NCBI RefSeq assembly: GCF_011047135.1
Contig: NZ_CP049255.1
Location: 1,860,001-1,924,000 of the forward strand
Length of the DNA: 64,000 nt
DNA from: Microbacterium endophyticum
GTDB taxonomy: Bacteria; Actinomycetota; Actinomycetes; Actinomycetales; Microbacteriaceae
Direction: 5' to 3'
Shown: positions 1 through 9,219 of the stretch, piece by piece
How positions within the stretch are numbered: position 1 is the first letter of the stretch
How the letters are laid out: each line of letters opens with the position of its first letter
Notes under the pieces: generated by a model
Databases searched by the model: none
What the model saw: only the letters and a program-made list of their open reading frames with translations
Told to the model about the DNA's origin: nothing
Position numbers and translations under genes: made by a program

Positions 1-40
1 GTATCGATGGTTGCGAAGAAGCAATCGGAACGGAATGACG

Positions 41-3000
41 ATGAAGTCCTCTCGAATCCTCTCTCTGCTGTGCGTGGGAACGCTCAGCGCGGGAACCCTC
101 GGATTTGCCGCGGCGGCTGCGAACCCAACCGCCGCACAAGCCGCTACAGACGTGACGATCACGCCTAATCCCGCGTACGCCTCAGTAGAGGCATTCGAAG
201 GGTGGGGAACGAGCCTCGTGTGGTTCGCGAACGCAACCGGCGGCTACCCCGAGGACGTCCGTCAGGAGTTGCTGGAGAAGGTATTCGGCGAGGACGGCCT
301 GAACCTCAACATCGCGCGCTACAACATCGGCGGCGGTAATGCGACAGATGTGCCTTCGTACCTGCGCCCCGGTGGTGCTGTCGAGGGCTGGTGGAACCCG
401 GATATTGGCGAGAGCGATGAAGACGGAGAAATCACGTCAACATACGCTGATCGTGAGCGCTACGCCGCGGCGTGGGACCCCGACAACCCCGACCACTACA
501 ACTTCGATGCCGACGAAACCCAGCGGTGGTGGGTCGACGCTCTGAAAGATGAGGGCATCACCTGGGAAGCGTTCAGCAATTCACCGCCCTACTTTTTGAC
601 GCAGAGCGGATATGTGTCGGGCGGCATCAACAACGGTTCAAGCGAGCAGCTCGACCCCGAAGATATGGATGCCTTCGCTGGGTACCTCGTGACAGCGGTC
701 GAACACCTTGAGTCGACGTATGGAATCGACATCGAAACTCTCGACCCGTTCAACGAGCCCAATACGAACTACTGGTCGACCAGCATTCCGAGCGGGAGTG
801 AATGGCCCACGAGTGCAAGCCGTCAAGAGGGCGCACACATTGGTCCGAGCGCGCAGAACCAGATGATTCAAGCGCTTGCGTCACGACTCGCAGACCCCAA
901 CACATCCACCGACGTGAGTATCTCAGCGATGGATGAGACGAACCCCTCCACCTTCGTCACCGACTGGAACGGGTGGAGCGACGAATCGAAAGCGAGCGTC
1001 GACCAGCTCAACGTCCACACCTACGGTACGAGTGGCCGCATGATCGTCCGAGATATCGCGAAGGCCTCCGACAAGCCGCTGTGGATGAGCGAGGTCGAGG
1101 GGAACTGGGACACCACCGGCGGGTTCAACCTCACCAACATCGACAACGGTCTTGGCATGGCATCCCGAATCGTCGACGACCTACGTGAGCTCGAACCCGA
1201 AGCCTGGGTCTTCTGGCAGCCGGTCGAAGATCTCTACAACATGGAGAAGACCGAGAACAGCAACTGGGGCAGCGTTCTCATCGACTTCGACTGTGACGAG
1301 AACGGCGATTCCGAACGCCGCATCGCCGACAACGAGGCCGACCCTTCGTGTGAAGTGCTGACCAACGCGAAATACAACACGGTGCGAAACTTCACGCACT
1401 ACATCCAGCCCGGCGACCATCTGATTCCGACGAATGACGCGCAGACTACTGCAGCGATCGGAGCCGATGGTGAGAGTGCAACTCTCGTGCATGTGAACTC
1501 GGAAGCCGCAGAGCGCACCGTCACGATCGACCTCTCCGGGTTCGGTGAGATTGCGGCAGGGGCGACAGTGACGCCCATCACGACGACTGAGTCGCCTGCC
1601 GAAGACGTCACCGCGAATGCTCTCGTGGAGTCGAGCCCGGTTGCGATCAATGCAAAAACCAAAACCGCGACCATCAGTGTCCCCGCCAAGTCGGTGACGA
1701 CCTTCGTGATCGACGGAGTGTCGGGCGTTGCCGAGGAGGCGCCGTCCTTCACCGATGGCGAGACGTATCAACTGCTCGGCGTGCAGAGCGGAAAGGCGCT
1801 AGCCGCCAACGGCGACGCAGTCCAGATCGCGTCGTCAGCGACGTCAGCGGATGCCGCCAGCGCTCAGGCGTGGACTGTTCACACACTCTCGGGTGCCGGT
1901 ACAAACCGCCAGCGCATCACTCTCGAAAATGGCAACGGTCAATTCCTCGCTGTTTCGGGGACGTCGACCACTCTTGTGTCGACCGATGAGGCCGGAGCGG
2001 CTGCGAACGAATCGATGCAGTGGATACCTTCGACGGCCGATGGGCGCACGTACTCGCTCTTGAGCCCAACCGCGGAGCGTGTGCTCGACGTGAACGGGCA
2101 GAGCTCCGCCGACGGCGCGGGAGTGGGCACCTGGACGTCGAACAACGGCGGAAACCAGCGATGGACTTTGGCCTCGACGGCAATACAGTCGGTCGTTCCG
2201 GTGAGTGCCAGCACGATCACGGGGCAGGCCCCCGAGCTTCCGGACACCGTGACCCTGCGCTATCGAGGAGGGGTCGAGCGATCTGCTGCCGTGGAATGGG
2301 ATCTCGAAGGCGCTGACTGGTCGACGCCTGGCACCGTCACGATTTCGGGCCACGGTGTCGACATGTTCGGTGCTGCGTTCGATAGTGCCGAAGCCCGTGT
2401 TGAGATTGGCGCTTACACGGCGACCAAGCCGGTGTCGCTTACGACCTATATGGGCTCGACTCTTGAGCGCGTGCAGCAAAGCGCGCCGACGACTGTTCCC
2501 GCAGAGCTCACCGCGGGCGGTGCTGCCTTCGACGCCAACGTTGAGTGGGACTGGTCGGGTGTGACCGATGCGAGCTTCGCCGAGGCGGGTACCGTCATCA
2601 TTTCTGGTTCTGCTGAGTCGAATGAGCCGGGGGCGTCTCGGTTGGATGCCACCCTCACGGTCATCGTCACTGTTGCCGAAGAAGAGAACGTGGCGCCATC
2701 GAGCACGGCATCCGCAACCTTCACCGAGAGCTCTTCGTACAGCGTTGACCGCACGAAAAATGGTCTGACGACCGACAAGGGGTGGTCGAACTGGCGTTCG
2801 GGCACGAAGAATGCACAAGACACGCTGAGTTATGCGCTGGCAGACACGACGCAGGTGCGTCACGTGAAGGTGCACTTCTATCGCGACGGCGGAACGACCT
2901 GGGCACAAAGCCTTCGCGTCGACTACCGGATGGCCGGAGGCGAGTGGGTAGAAGGCGAATCTGTCTCAGTGGCGGCGCCCGAGACCGGAGCGCCCGTCGT

Positions 3001-4156
3001 TGATGTTCCGCTCAGCGATGTGTCGGCTGATGAGGTGCGAGTTGTGCTTACCGCGCGATCTGCGACTCACATGGTCGTCTCCGAGGTAGAAATCTTCGGG
3101 CTTCAGGCGTCACCTTCTGGCGTGGCAGATTTGGCACGCCTCACGCTCGACGGCGTTGCGGTAGCGGACTTCGCGGCCGACCGTTCGGAGTACACCGCTG
3201 AGTCAACCGGCTCGCGGTGGCCGGTTCTGCACGCTGTCGCCGTTGATGGCGATGCGGGCGTCAGCATCGTGCAGCCCGCGGATGCCGACGGTCAGGGCCG
3301 TGTCGACGTCACTGCGGTTGACGGCACTGTTCGCTCGTACACCGTCGGTGTGAGCCGCACGGTTGCGATCGGCGCTGTGGTGATTTCAGGCGATGCGCAC
3401 GTCGGTTCAACGCTCAGCGCTTCAGCGTCGACGGTCGACCCGGATAACGCTGAACTGGCGTACCAATGGACGCGCGACGGCGAAGACATCTCCGGTGCGA
3501 CCTCGAGCGACTACGTGGCGACCTCCGACGACACCGGCACGAAGCTGCGCGCTGTCGTGACGGCATCCGCTTCGGGATTCGCGTCGGCGACGGCGACGTC
3601 AGAGCCGGTCACAGTGGAGGCAGTAACTGAGCCGTCGCCTGAGCCGACACCTACGCCGACAACGCCCGCGCCCGAGCCGTCCGCGCCGACGCCGTCCGCC
3701 AGCCCGTCGTCGCCAGCGCTACCCGCTACCGGTGCCGCAGCAGCGCCCTCGGTAGATGCGCTCACCGCTGCGCTGCAGGGAAAAATCGGCTCACCGGCTG
3801 AGGTAGTCGCGGGTCAGAACATCACGATCCAGGTCGGGGAAGAGTACGCGGGCGAGTCAGTCGACGTGTGGTTGTTCTCGACTCCGCGCCATCTCGGCAC
3901 AGTTGTGGTCACGGCGGCCGGTGAGGTCACGGTGCGTATCCCGGCTGATGTGCCCGCCGGCGATCACCGCATCGTCGTCACGGATGCCTCGGGCGCTGTG
4001 ATCGGCTGGAACCCGCTCCGGGTGAAGGCTGCGGGCGACCTCGCCGTCACGGGCGGTGTCGTCGCACCGGTCTTGCCGTTCGCACTCATGCTGTTGGTGC
4101 TCGGCGCGTTGATCGCCATCGTGCGTATCCGTCGCCGCCACGGCATCGCCGGCTAA
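41..4156 (+). CDS. Secreted, wall-anchored GH30 family glycosidase (endo-beta-1,6-galactanase-like)
   Basis: A 1371-residue exported glycosidase. The signal peptide ends near an AQA-AT site about 35 residues in. The catalytic domain (to about residue 560) carries the GH30 pattern: GWGTSL, RYNIGGGN, the probable acid/base Glu239 in FNEPN and the probable nucleophile Glu351 in MSEVEG. Then come a ricin-type lectin module (about 568-715), two bacterial Ig-like modules (about 720-880), a discoidin-like module (884-1023), a cadherin-like and an Ig-like module (to 1194), a Pro/Thr linker, a pre-anchor domain, and LAVTG (1334-1338) with a membrane segment and basic tail. LAXTG is the class E sortase signal, so wall anchoring is expected. 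ATG at 41 is chosen because GGAACGGA lies just upstream; ATG 35 is possible. The linkage specificity (beta-1,6-galactan) is inferred from GH30 subfamily resemblance and the GH43 neighbour. Confidence 0.85.
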   Translation: MKSSRILSLLCVGTLSAGTLGFAAAAANPTAAQAATDVTITPNPAYASVEAFEGWGTSLVWFANATGGYPEDVRQELLEKVFGEDGLNLNIARYNIGGGNATDVPSYLRPGGAVEGWWNPDIGESDEDGEITSTYADRERYAAAWDPDNPDHYNFDADETQRWWVDALKDEGITWEAFSNSPPYFLTQSGYVSGGINNGSSEQLDPEDMDAFAGYLVTAVEHLESTYGIDIETLDPFNEPNTNYWSTSIPSGSEWPTSASRQEGAHIGPSAQNQMIQALASRLADPNTSTDVSISAMDETNPSTFVTDWNGWSDESKASVDQLNVHTYGTSGRMIVRDIAKASDKPLWMSEVEGNWDTTGGFNLTNIDNGLGMASRIVDDLRELEPEAWVFWQPVEDLYNMEKTENSNWGSVLIDFDCDENGDSERRIADNEADPSCEVLTNAKYNTVRNFTHYIQPGDHLIPTNDAQTTAAIGADGESATLVHVNSEAAERTVTIDLSGFGEIAAGATVTPITTTESPAEDVTANALVESSPVAINAKTKTATISVPAKSVTTFVIDGVSGVAEEAPSFTDGETYQLLGVQSGKALAANGDAVQIASSATSADAASAQAWTVHTLSGAGTNRQRITLENGNGQFLAVSGTSTTLVSTDEAGAAANESMQWIPSTADGRTYSLLSPTAERVLDVNGQSSADGAGVGTWTSNNGGNQRWTLASTAIQSVVPVSASTITGQAPELPDTVTLRYRGGVERSAAVEWDLEGADWSTPGTVTISGHGVDMFGAAFDSAEARVEIGAYTATKPVSLTTYMGSTLERVQQSAPTTVPAELTAGGAAFDANVEWDWSGVTDASFAEAGTVIISGSAESNEPGASRLDATLTVIVTVAEEENVAPSSTASATFTESSSYSVDRTKNGLTTDKGWSNWRSGTKNAQDTLSYALADTTQVRHVKVHFYRDGGTTWAQSLRVDYRMAGGEWVEGESVSVAAPETGAPVVDVPLSDVSADEVRVVLTARSATHMVVSEVEIFGLQASPSGVADLARLTLDGVAVADFAADRSEYTAESTGSRWPVLHAVAVDGDAGVSIVQPADADGQGRVDVTAVDGTVRSYTVGVSRTVAIGAVVISGDAHVGSTLSASASTVDPDNAELAYQWTRDGEDISGATSSDYVATSDDTGTKLRAVVTASASGFASATATSEPVTVEAVTEPSPEPTPTPTTPAPEPSAPTPSASPSSPALPATGAAAAPSVDALTAALQGKIGSPAEVVAGQNITIQVGEEYAGESVDVWLFSTPRHLGTVVVTAAGEVTVRIPADVPAGDHRIVVTDASGAVIGWNPLRVKAAGDLAVTGGVVAPVLPFALMLLVLGALIAIVRIRRRHGIAG

Positions 4157-4161
4157 CGAGA

Positions 4162-4200
4162 GTGCGGGCGAGTGAGCGCACACGATTCACTCGCCCGCAC
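4162..4200. terminator. Perfect 14-bp inverted repeat between the two glycosidase genes
   Basis: GTGCGGGCGAGTGA at 4162-4175 is matched exactly by its reverse complement at 4187-4200, with an 11-base loop, six bases after the GH30 stop codon. There is no T run after it, so it may be a strong mRNA-stabilising hairpin or an attenuator between the two genes rather than a simple intrinsic terminator. Confidence 0.65.
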
Positions 4201-4257
4201 CCGATTTCGGGTGACTCTTCGACACTTCCCAGCACTCCCGCTCCAATGAAGGAACGT

Positions 4258-7200
4258 ATGAGAATCACATCTGCTCGACGCTGTGCAGCACCCGCAGCCC
4301 TGGCGACGCTCGCACTCGTCGGGGCGGCGACCGTGGCAGTGGCTCCAGTAGCTCAGGCAGCAGCGCCCGCACTGGCGGATCAATCACTGAACTTCGCTGT
4401 CGTCGCAGGCGACTCACCAGAGTTGCCCAGCGAAGTCGCCGTCTCGACCTCGGGCGGAGACACCGCGCAGGCAGCGGTTTCGTGGGATCTCGACGGAATG
4501 ACGTTTTCGCAGCCGTTCAAGTCGTACACGATTTATGGCGATGTTGCCGGAGTTGATGAACCTGTCACCGCGACCGTGGACACACTCGCGAACGACACGC
4601 TCTACTTCATTGACTCCGCCGCGAGCTCGTCTCCGGCCTTCGATGGGGCCAAGAGCCTCCTGGGAGATGCTCTTCGCAACGATGCCCCCGATCAGCTGAA
4701 GACAGGCGACACCGATTGGGGATACTCCGGCGAAGACGGCTCACGTACCGACGCGGGGCCCAAAGGTGTGAACGGGCATTTCGGCTACAACGGTGCCGGC
4801 AACTCGATCACCTACAGCCTTGATTTACCCGATGCCGGTGATTACACGCTTGCGCTCGGTTTGTATGAGTGGTGGAGCGCGAGCGATCGGCAAATCGACG
4901 TGACTGTGATCGACTCACTCAACGAGCAGCATGCCGTCGTTCAAAGCGCCGCGGGGGATATTTCGCCGTCACATCGCGAGGCCGCGGTTTCTGGGAGCTT
5001 CGAGCTTTCCGAGGCGGCCGCGGGTGCTGTCTCTGTCCGCATTTCGAACGTCGGCTGGCAGGGAGCTTCAGTTACCTGGCTTGCGGCAGCGCGGGGGGAT
5101 CAGGAGCTTGATCTCTCACAGACAGCGGTCGTGGCCCCCACGGTATCTCCGAGTGCCGCTGTCATTTACGGGTCTGCACAAACGGTGTCGATAGATGCCG
5201 ACGATGATGCTGTGGCTTTTTATACAACCGACGGCACTGAACCGACGCGCACGAACGGCATTCGCTATTCCGAGCCGTTTGTCCTCGACGCTTCAGCGAC
5301 GATCCGAGCCATCTCCGTGAAAGATGGGGTGACGAGCCCCGTGACGACAGCTGAGTACACGATCGATCCTGTTGAGGGTGCGTACGAGAGCGTGCCAGTT
5401 GGTCAACCATGGTTCGACACTGACGGCAACTCCATTCAGGCGCACGGGGGAGGATTCCTGGAACACGACGGGGCCTACTACTGGGTGGGCGAAGACAAAG
5501 CCCACAACGGGGCGAGCTTCAATGGAACGAATCTTTACCGATCGGAGGATTTGCTCAATTGGGAGTTCGTTAAGCAGATACTGGTTCCGGAGGCATCCGG
5601 TCTCGATTGCAATGTGCGGGGAGCCGCATCGTGCAAGGTCGAGCGCCCCAAGCTGCTCTTTAACGAAACAACCGACACGTTCGTGCTGTGGGGTCATTGG
5701 GAAACTGCCGATTCATATGCCGCGTCCGAAGTGGTTGTGGCCACGAGTTCGACTATCGATGGCGACTACGAAGTGAAGTATCACGGTCGCCCGGGGGTCG
5801 GGGAGGTGTGGGACCTCGAGCAACAGCACGCGATCGAGGCAACGATCGGAGAAGGTCAGTACGCCGACTTCGCTACGGCCGAAGCTGCATACCGCGCTGC
5901 CGGAAACGCCCCACTCGGTCACCAATCTCGAGACCTCACCGTCTACGTCGACAATGACGGTGACGGATGGCTGATTTCAGCCGAAGCTCACGAGCAGCTG
6001 CGGGTATACCCGCTGTCGGGCGACTATGAGCACGCCGACTACGAGAACTCTTACCCGTTGTTCTCGGGAGAAAGTCGAGAGGCTACCGCCATCACTCAGG
6101 TGGATGGCACGTACTACTTGATCACGTCGGGGCAGTCGGGCTGGTACGCAAACCAGCTCAAGTACGCGACGACGTCCGACCTGTCGAATCCCGATGGTTG
6201 GTCAGACAATCACAATCTTGGTAACAACACGACCTTCAAGAGCCAACCGGCATCTGTGGTCTCTTTGCCTCGAAGCGACGGCGGCACATCCCTGGTCTAC
6301 ATGGGGGATCGCTGGGTGGCGAGCGCGCTCGCGACATCGACCTACGTGTGGTTGCCGCTGGATCTCGACCCCGTACAGAAGGCGCTGGGCCTTGAATACA
6401 CCGATGAATGGTCGCTAGATGTGACGACAGGGCAGATCGAGCAGACGCCGTCTGAGCTGCTGTCGCAGGGTAAACCAGCATCGGCTGACCCCGTGGGTTC
6501 GCTTTCCACGGGCTATTCGACCCCTAACGGGAACGGTGAGACGCCGGGCTCTCCGGCGGCGGCTGCGAACGACGGTATCGACGACACGACGAGTCCGTAC
6601 GACAACAGCCACTATTTCTTTCCGGGGTCGACCTCGACCTACTCATGGCAGGTGGATCTCGAGAGCGAATATGACGTGAGTCGCGCCGACATCAGCTGGC
6701 GCAGCCACAACGGCTCGGAAAGCTACAGCGGATACGTGATTTCGGGCAGTGCCGACGGCGAGAACTGGACGACCATCGCCGATCGCACGTCGAACCGTCA
6801 GGTCGGTTTCACCAGCGACGCGCTAGAAGGCTCGTACCGGTTTGTGCGAGTGGATGTGAACCGAGTGATCAACGACCACAACGGAAACGAAGCCGCCTGG
6901 GCCGCCGGCATCGTGGAAGTTCAGATCTACGGTGATGCGGGAGAGGCTCCTGAACCAACGCCAACGCCAACCGTTACGCCGCAGCCGACCGTTACGCCGC
7001 AGCCGACCGCGAGTCCGACCCCCGCTGTGCCTGGGGTCGGTGGTGGTCTAGATCCAACAGCTCCGCCCCTTCCCGCAACGAGCCCAGACGCAACCGGCTC
7101 TGTATCGGTTGAGCGAATCGCCCCGGGCATGCAGATCGACGTGAATGCAACCGGGTTCCGTCCCGGTGAGCGAGTCGACGTGTGGCTGTACTCGACACCC

Positions 7201-7476
7201 GTACTCCTGGCATCCGTCATCGCGGATTCCTCTGGCGCCGTTGCGACGCGCGTCACGATCCCGGGCGACGCTGCACAAGGCGACCACCACATCGTCCTGA
7301 TCGGTGCCGAGTCGAACGTGACAGTGTCGATACCGGTGCAGATCGTATCGGTCAGCGAGCTGGCCGTTACCGGGAGCACGGCGGCGGCGCCTCGCTTCAT
7401 CGCGCTGTTGGCGATCATCGTTTTGGCCGCCGGTGTTGGGCTCTGGCTCAGCTCACGTCGCCGAGTGCTTCGGTGA
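4258..7476 (+). CDS. Secreted, wall-anchored GH43 exo-beta-1,3-galactanase-like enzyme
   Basis: A 1072-residue exported enzyme starting at ATG 4258 after the ribosome site AAGGA. Order: signal peptide (about 1-35), Ig-like module (36-105), CBM35/malectin-like sugar-binding module (115-278), chitobiase C-terminal-like module (290-368), GH43 catalytic domain (375-718), discoidin/F5-8 type C module (732-893), Pro/Thr-rich linker, pre-anchor domain, and LAVTG (1035-1039) with a membrane segment and basic tail. The catalytic domain has the IQAHGGGF, YYWVGEDK, ERPK and LWGHWE features of subfamily 24. Glu608 (in REATA) is the expected acid. Gln663 (in KSQPA) sits where this subfamily uses a Gln rather than a usual base. 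It probably trims beta-1,3-galactan chains of arabinogalactan outside the cell. Its last 29 bases overlap the convergent pgm gene. Confidence 0.85.
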   Translation: MRITSARRCAAPAALATLALVGAATVAVAPVAQAAAPALADQSLNFAVVAGDSPELPSEVAVSTSGGDTAQAAVSWDLDGMTFSQPFKSYTIYGDVAGVDEPVTATVDTLANDTLYFIDSAASSSPAFDGAKSLLGDALRNDAPDQLKTGDTDWGYSGEDGSRTDAGPKGVNGHFGYNGAGNSITYSLDLPDAGDYTLALGLYEWWSASDRQIDVTVIDSLNEQHAVVQSAAGDISPSHREAAVSGSFELSEAAAGAVSVRISNVGWQGASVTWLAAARGDQELDLSQTAVVAPTVSPSAAVIYGSAQTVSIDADDDAVAFYTTDGTEPTRTNGIRYSEPFVLDASATIRAISVKDGVTSPVTTAEYTIDPVEGAYESVPVGQPWFDTDGNSIQAHGGGFLEHDGAYYWVGEDKAHNGASFNGTNLYRSEDLLNWEFVKQILVPEASGLDCNVRGAASCKVERPKLLFNETTDTFVLWGHWETADSYAASEVVVATSSTIDGDYEVKYHGRPGVGEVWDLEQQHAIEATIGEGQYADFATAEAAYRAAGNAPLGHQSRDLTVYVDNDGDGWLISAEAHEQLRVYPLSGDYEHADYENSYPLFSGESREATAITQVDGTYYLITSGQSGWYANQLKYATTSDLSNPDGWSDNHNLGNNTTFKSQPASVVSLPRSDGGTSLVYMGDRWVASALATSTYVWLPLDLDPVQKALGLEYTDEWSLDVTTGQIEQTPSELLSQGKPASADPVGSLSTGYSTPNGNGETPGSPAAAANDGIDDTTSPYDNSHYFFPGSTSTYSWQVDLESEYDVSRADISWRSHNGSESYSGYVISGSADGENWTTIADRTSNRQVGFTSDALEGSYRFVRVDVNRVINDHNGNEAAWAAGIVEVQIYGDAGEAPEPTPTPTVTPQPTVTPQPTASPTPAVPGVGGGLDPTAPPLPATSPDATGSVSVERIAPGMQIDVNATGFRPGERVDVWLYSTPVLLASVIADSSGAVATRVTIPGDAAQGDHHIVLIGAESNVTVSIPVQIVSVSELAVTGSTAAAPRFIALLAIIVLAAGVGLWLSSRRRVLR

Positions 7477-9094
7477 CAACAGAGCGGGCTTCTTCTTGCA
7501 CTTCGCGCAGGTGCTCTTCACCGCGAAGCGACTCGGCGTAGAGCTTGTAGACGTCTTCGGTGCCGGAGGGACGGGCGGCGAACCATGCGTGCGCCGTCTG
7601 TACTTTCAGGCCGCCGATGGCAGCACCATTTCCGGGTGCGTGCGACAGCTTTGCGATGATTTCTTCGCCCGCAAGCTCAGTCGCTGTCACGGCGTCGGGG
7701 GAGAGCTTTGCAAGCGCCGCCTTTTGCGCGGGCGAAGCGGGAGCATCAACGCGCTGATAGACGGATGCCCCAAACTCGGCCTCTAGCTCGGCATACCGAG
7801 CCGAAGGCGTCTTCTTGGTCACGGCCAGAATCTCAGCGGCGAGCAGGCATAGCAGGATGCCGTCTTTGTCTGTCGTCCAGACCGAGCCGTCAAATCGGAG
7901 GAACGAGGCTCCAGCGGACTCTTCGCCGCCGAACGCGACGGAGCCGTCGAGGAGACCTGGCACGAACCACTTGAAGCCAACGGGCACTTCGAGCAGTGTT
8001 TTTCCGAGTGAATCGGCCACGCGATCGATGATCATCGACGAGACGAGCGTCTTGCCGATCGCGGCATCCGCTGGCCAGTTCTCGCGGTGGCTGAAGAGGT
8101 AGTCGATCGCAACAGCCAAGAAGTGGTTGGGGTTCATCAGCCCGGCGTCGGGAGTGACGATGCCATGGCGGTCGGCATCAGCGTCGTTCCCCGTGAGGAT
8201 GTCGTACTCATCACGGCGAGCAACGAGCGAAGCCATCGCTGACGGCGACGAGGGGTCCATGCGGATCTTCTCGTCCCAGTCGAGCGTCATGAAACGCCAC
8301 GTCGGGTCGACATCAGGGTTCACAACAGTGAGGTCGATGCCGTACACCTCGGCGATGAGTGCCCAGTACTCGACGGATGCGCCGCCCAGAGGGTCGGCTC
8401 CGATGCGCACGCCGGCCTTCTTGATTGCCTCGATGTCGATGATGTTCTCGAGGTCTGCGACGTAGACGCCGCGGAAGTCGTAGCTACCGAGTGCGTCGGC
8501 GTCGAGGTCGGCGAAGCGGGTGCGCTTGACACCCTCGAGTCCCGACGCGATGAGCTCGTTGGCACGGTCAGCGATCCACGACGTTGCATCGGTGTCTGCC
8601 GGTCCACCGTGCGGCGGGTTGTACTTGAACCCACCATCGCGCGGCGGGTTATGTGACGGTGTCACGACGATGCCGTCAGCGCGACCGGGGTCTGCGGCTT
8701 CGCGATCCTTGTTGTACGTCAAGATGGCGTGGCTCAGCGCGGGCGTCGGCACCCACGAATCGCGTGAGTCGACGCGCACGTCGATTCCGTTGGCAACGAG
8801 CACCTCGACTGCGCTTCGCTCGGCAGGGAGCGACAGGCCGTGGGTGTCACGCCCTAAAAAGAGCGGGCCGGCAATTCCTGCTGCGGTGCGGTAGTCAACG
8901 ATTGCCTGCGTCGTTGCGAGTATGTGGTCTTCATTGAAACTCGTCGAGAGACTCGACCCGCGGTGCCCGCTTGTGCCGAATGCCACACGTTGCGCCGCAA
9001 TCGCGACGTCGGGTTTCAAGTCGTAGTAGGCGGCAATGAGTTCATCAATGTCGATTAGGTCGGATGCTTCAGCTAGCTGTCCCGCGCGGCTCAT
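7448..9094 (-). CDS. pgm: Phosphoglucomutase (alpha-D-glucose phosphate-specific)
   Basis: Interconverts glucose 1-phosphate and glucose 6-phosphate in the cytoplasm, linking glycogen, trehalose and wall-sugar synthesis to glycolysis. The 548-residue protein has the expected length and begins MSRAGQLAEASDLID, matching the RAGQ/SDLI start of the bacterial enzyme. It has the FGTSGHRG start of domain 1, the phosphoserine loop TPSHNPP, the metal-binding GNDADADRHG loop and the sugar loop FGGEESAGAS. The ATG at 9094 is preferred over an in-frame start 63 bases upstream because it restores family length. The gene is transcribed toward the galactanase gene and overlaps it by 29 bases tail to tail. 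Confidence 0.95.
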   Translation of the reverse strand: MSRAGQLAEASDLIDIDELIAAYYDLKPDVAIAAQRVAFGTSGHRGSSLSTSFNEDHILATTQAIVDYRTAAGIAGPLFLGRDTHGLSLPAERSAVEVLVANGIDVRVDSRDSWVPTPALSHAILTYNKDREAADPGRADGIVVTPSHNPPRDGGFKYNPPHGGPADTDATSWIADRANELIASGLEGVKRTRFADLDADALGSYDFRGVYVADLENIIDIEAIKKAGVRIGADPLGGASVEYWALIAEVYGIDLTVVNPDVDPTWRFMTLDWDEKIRMDPSSPSAMASLVARRDEYDILTGNDADADRHGIVTPDAGLMNPNHFLAVAIDYLFSHRENWPADAAIGKTLVSSMIIDRVADSLGKTLLEVPVGFKWFVPGLLDGSVAFGGEESAGASFLRFDGSVWTTDKDGILLCLLAAEILAVTKKTPSARYAELEAEFGASVYQRVDAPASPAQKAALAKLSPDAVTATELAGEEIIAKLSHAPGNGAAIGGLKVQTAHAWFAARPSGTEDVYKLYAESLRGEEHLREVQEEARSVVTEALGDVS

Positions 9095-9205
9095 GGTCCT
9101 TAGTCTGCCGTGTTCGGGCGCTCGGGTCATCCGCTGCGCGAGATTCGCCTTCAACACTCAGGCGAATGGCCGGTTTTCGTTGGCGAAGTGGGGCAGGGCC
9201 GGGAC

Positions 9206-9211
9206 TAGGCT
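9206..9211 (+). promoter_or_regulatory. Candidate -10 box of pheA (leaderless transcript)
   Basis: TAGGCT lies eight bases before the GTG start of pheA and no Shine-Dalgarno sequence is visible, so transcription probably starts at or next to the start codon. Confidence 0.5.
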
Positions 9212-9219
9212 GAATCTCC

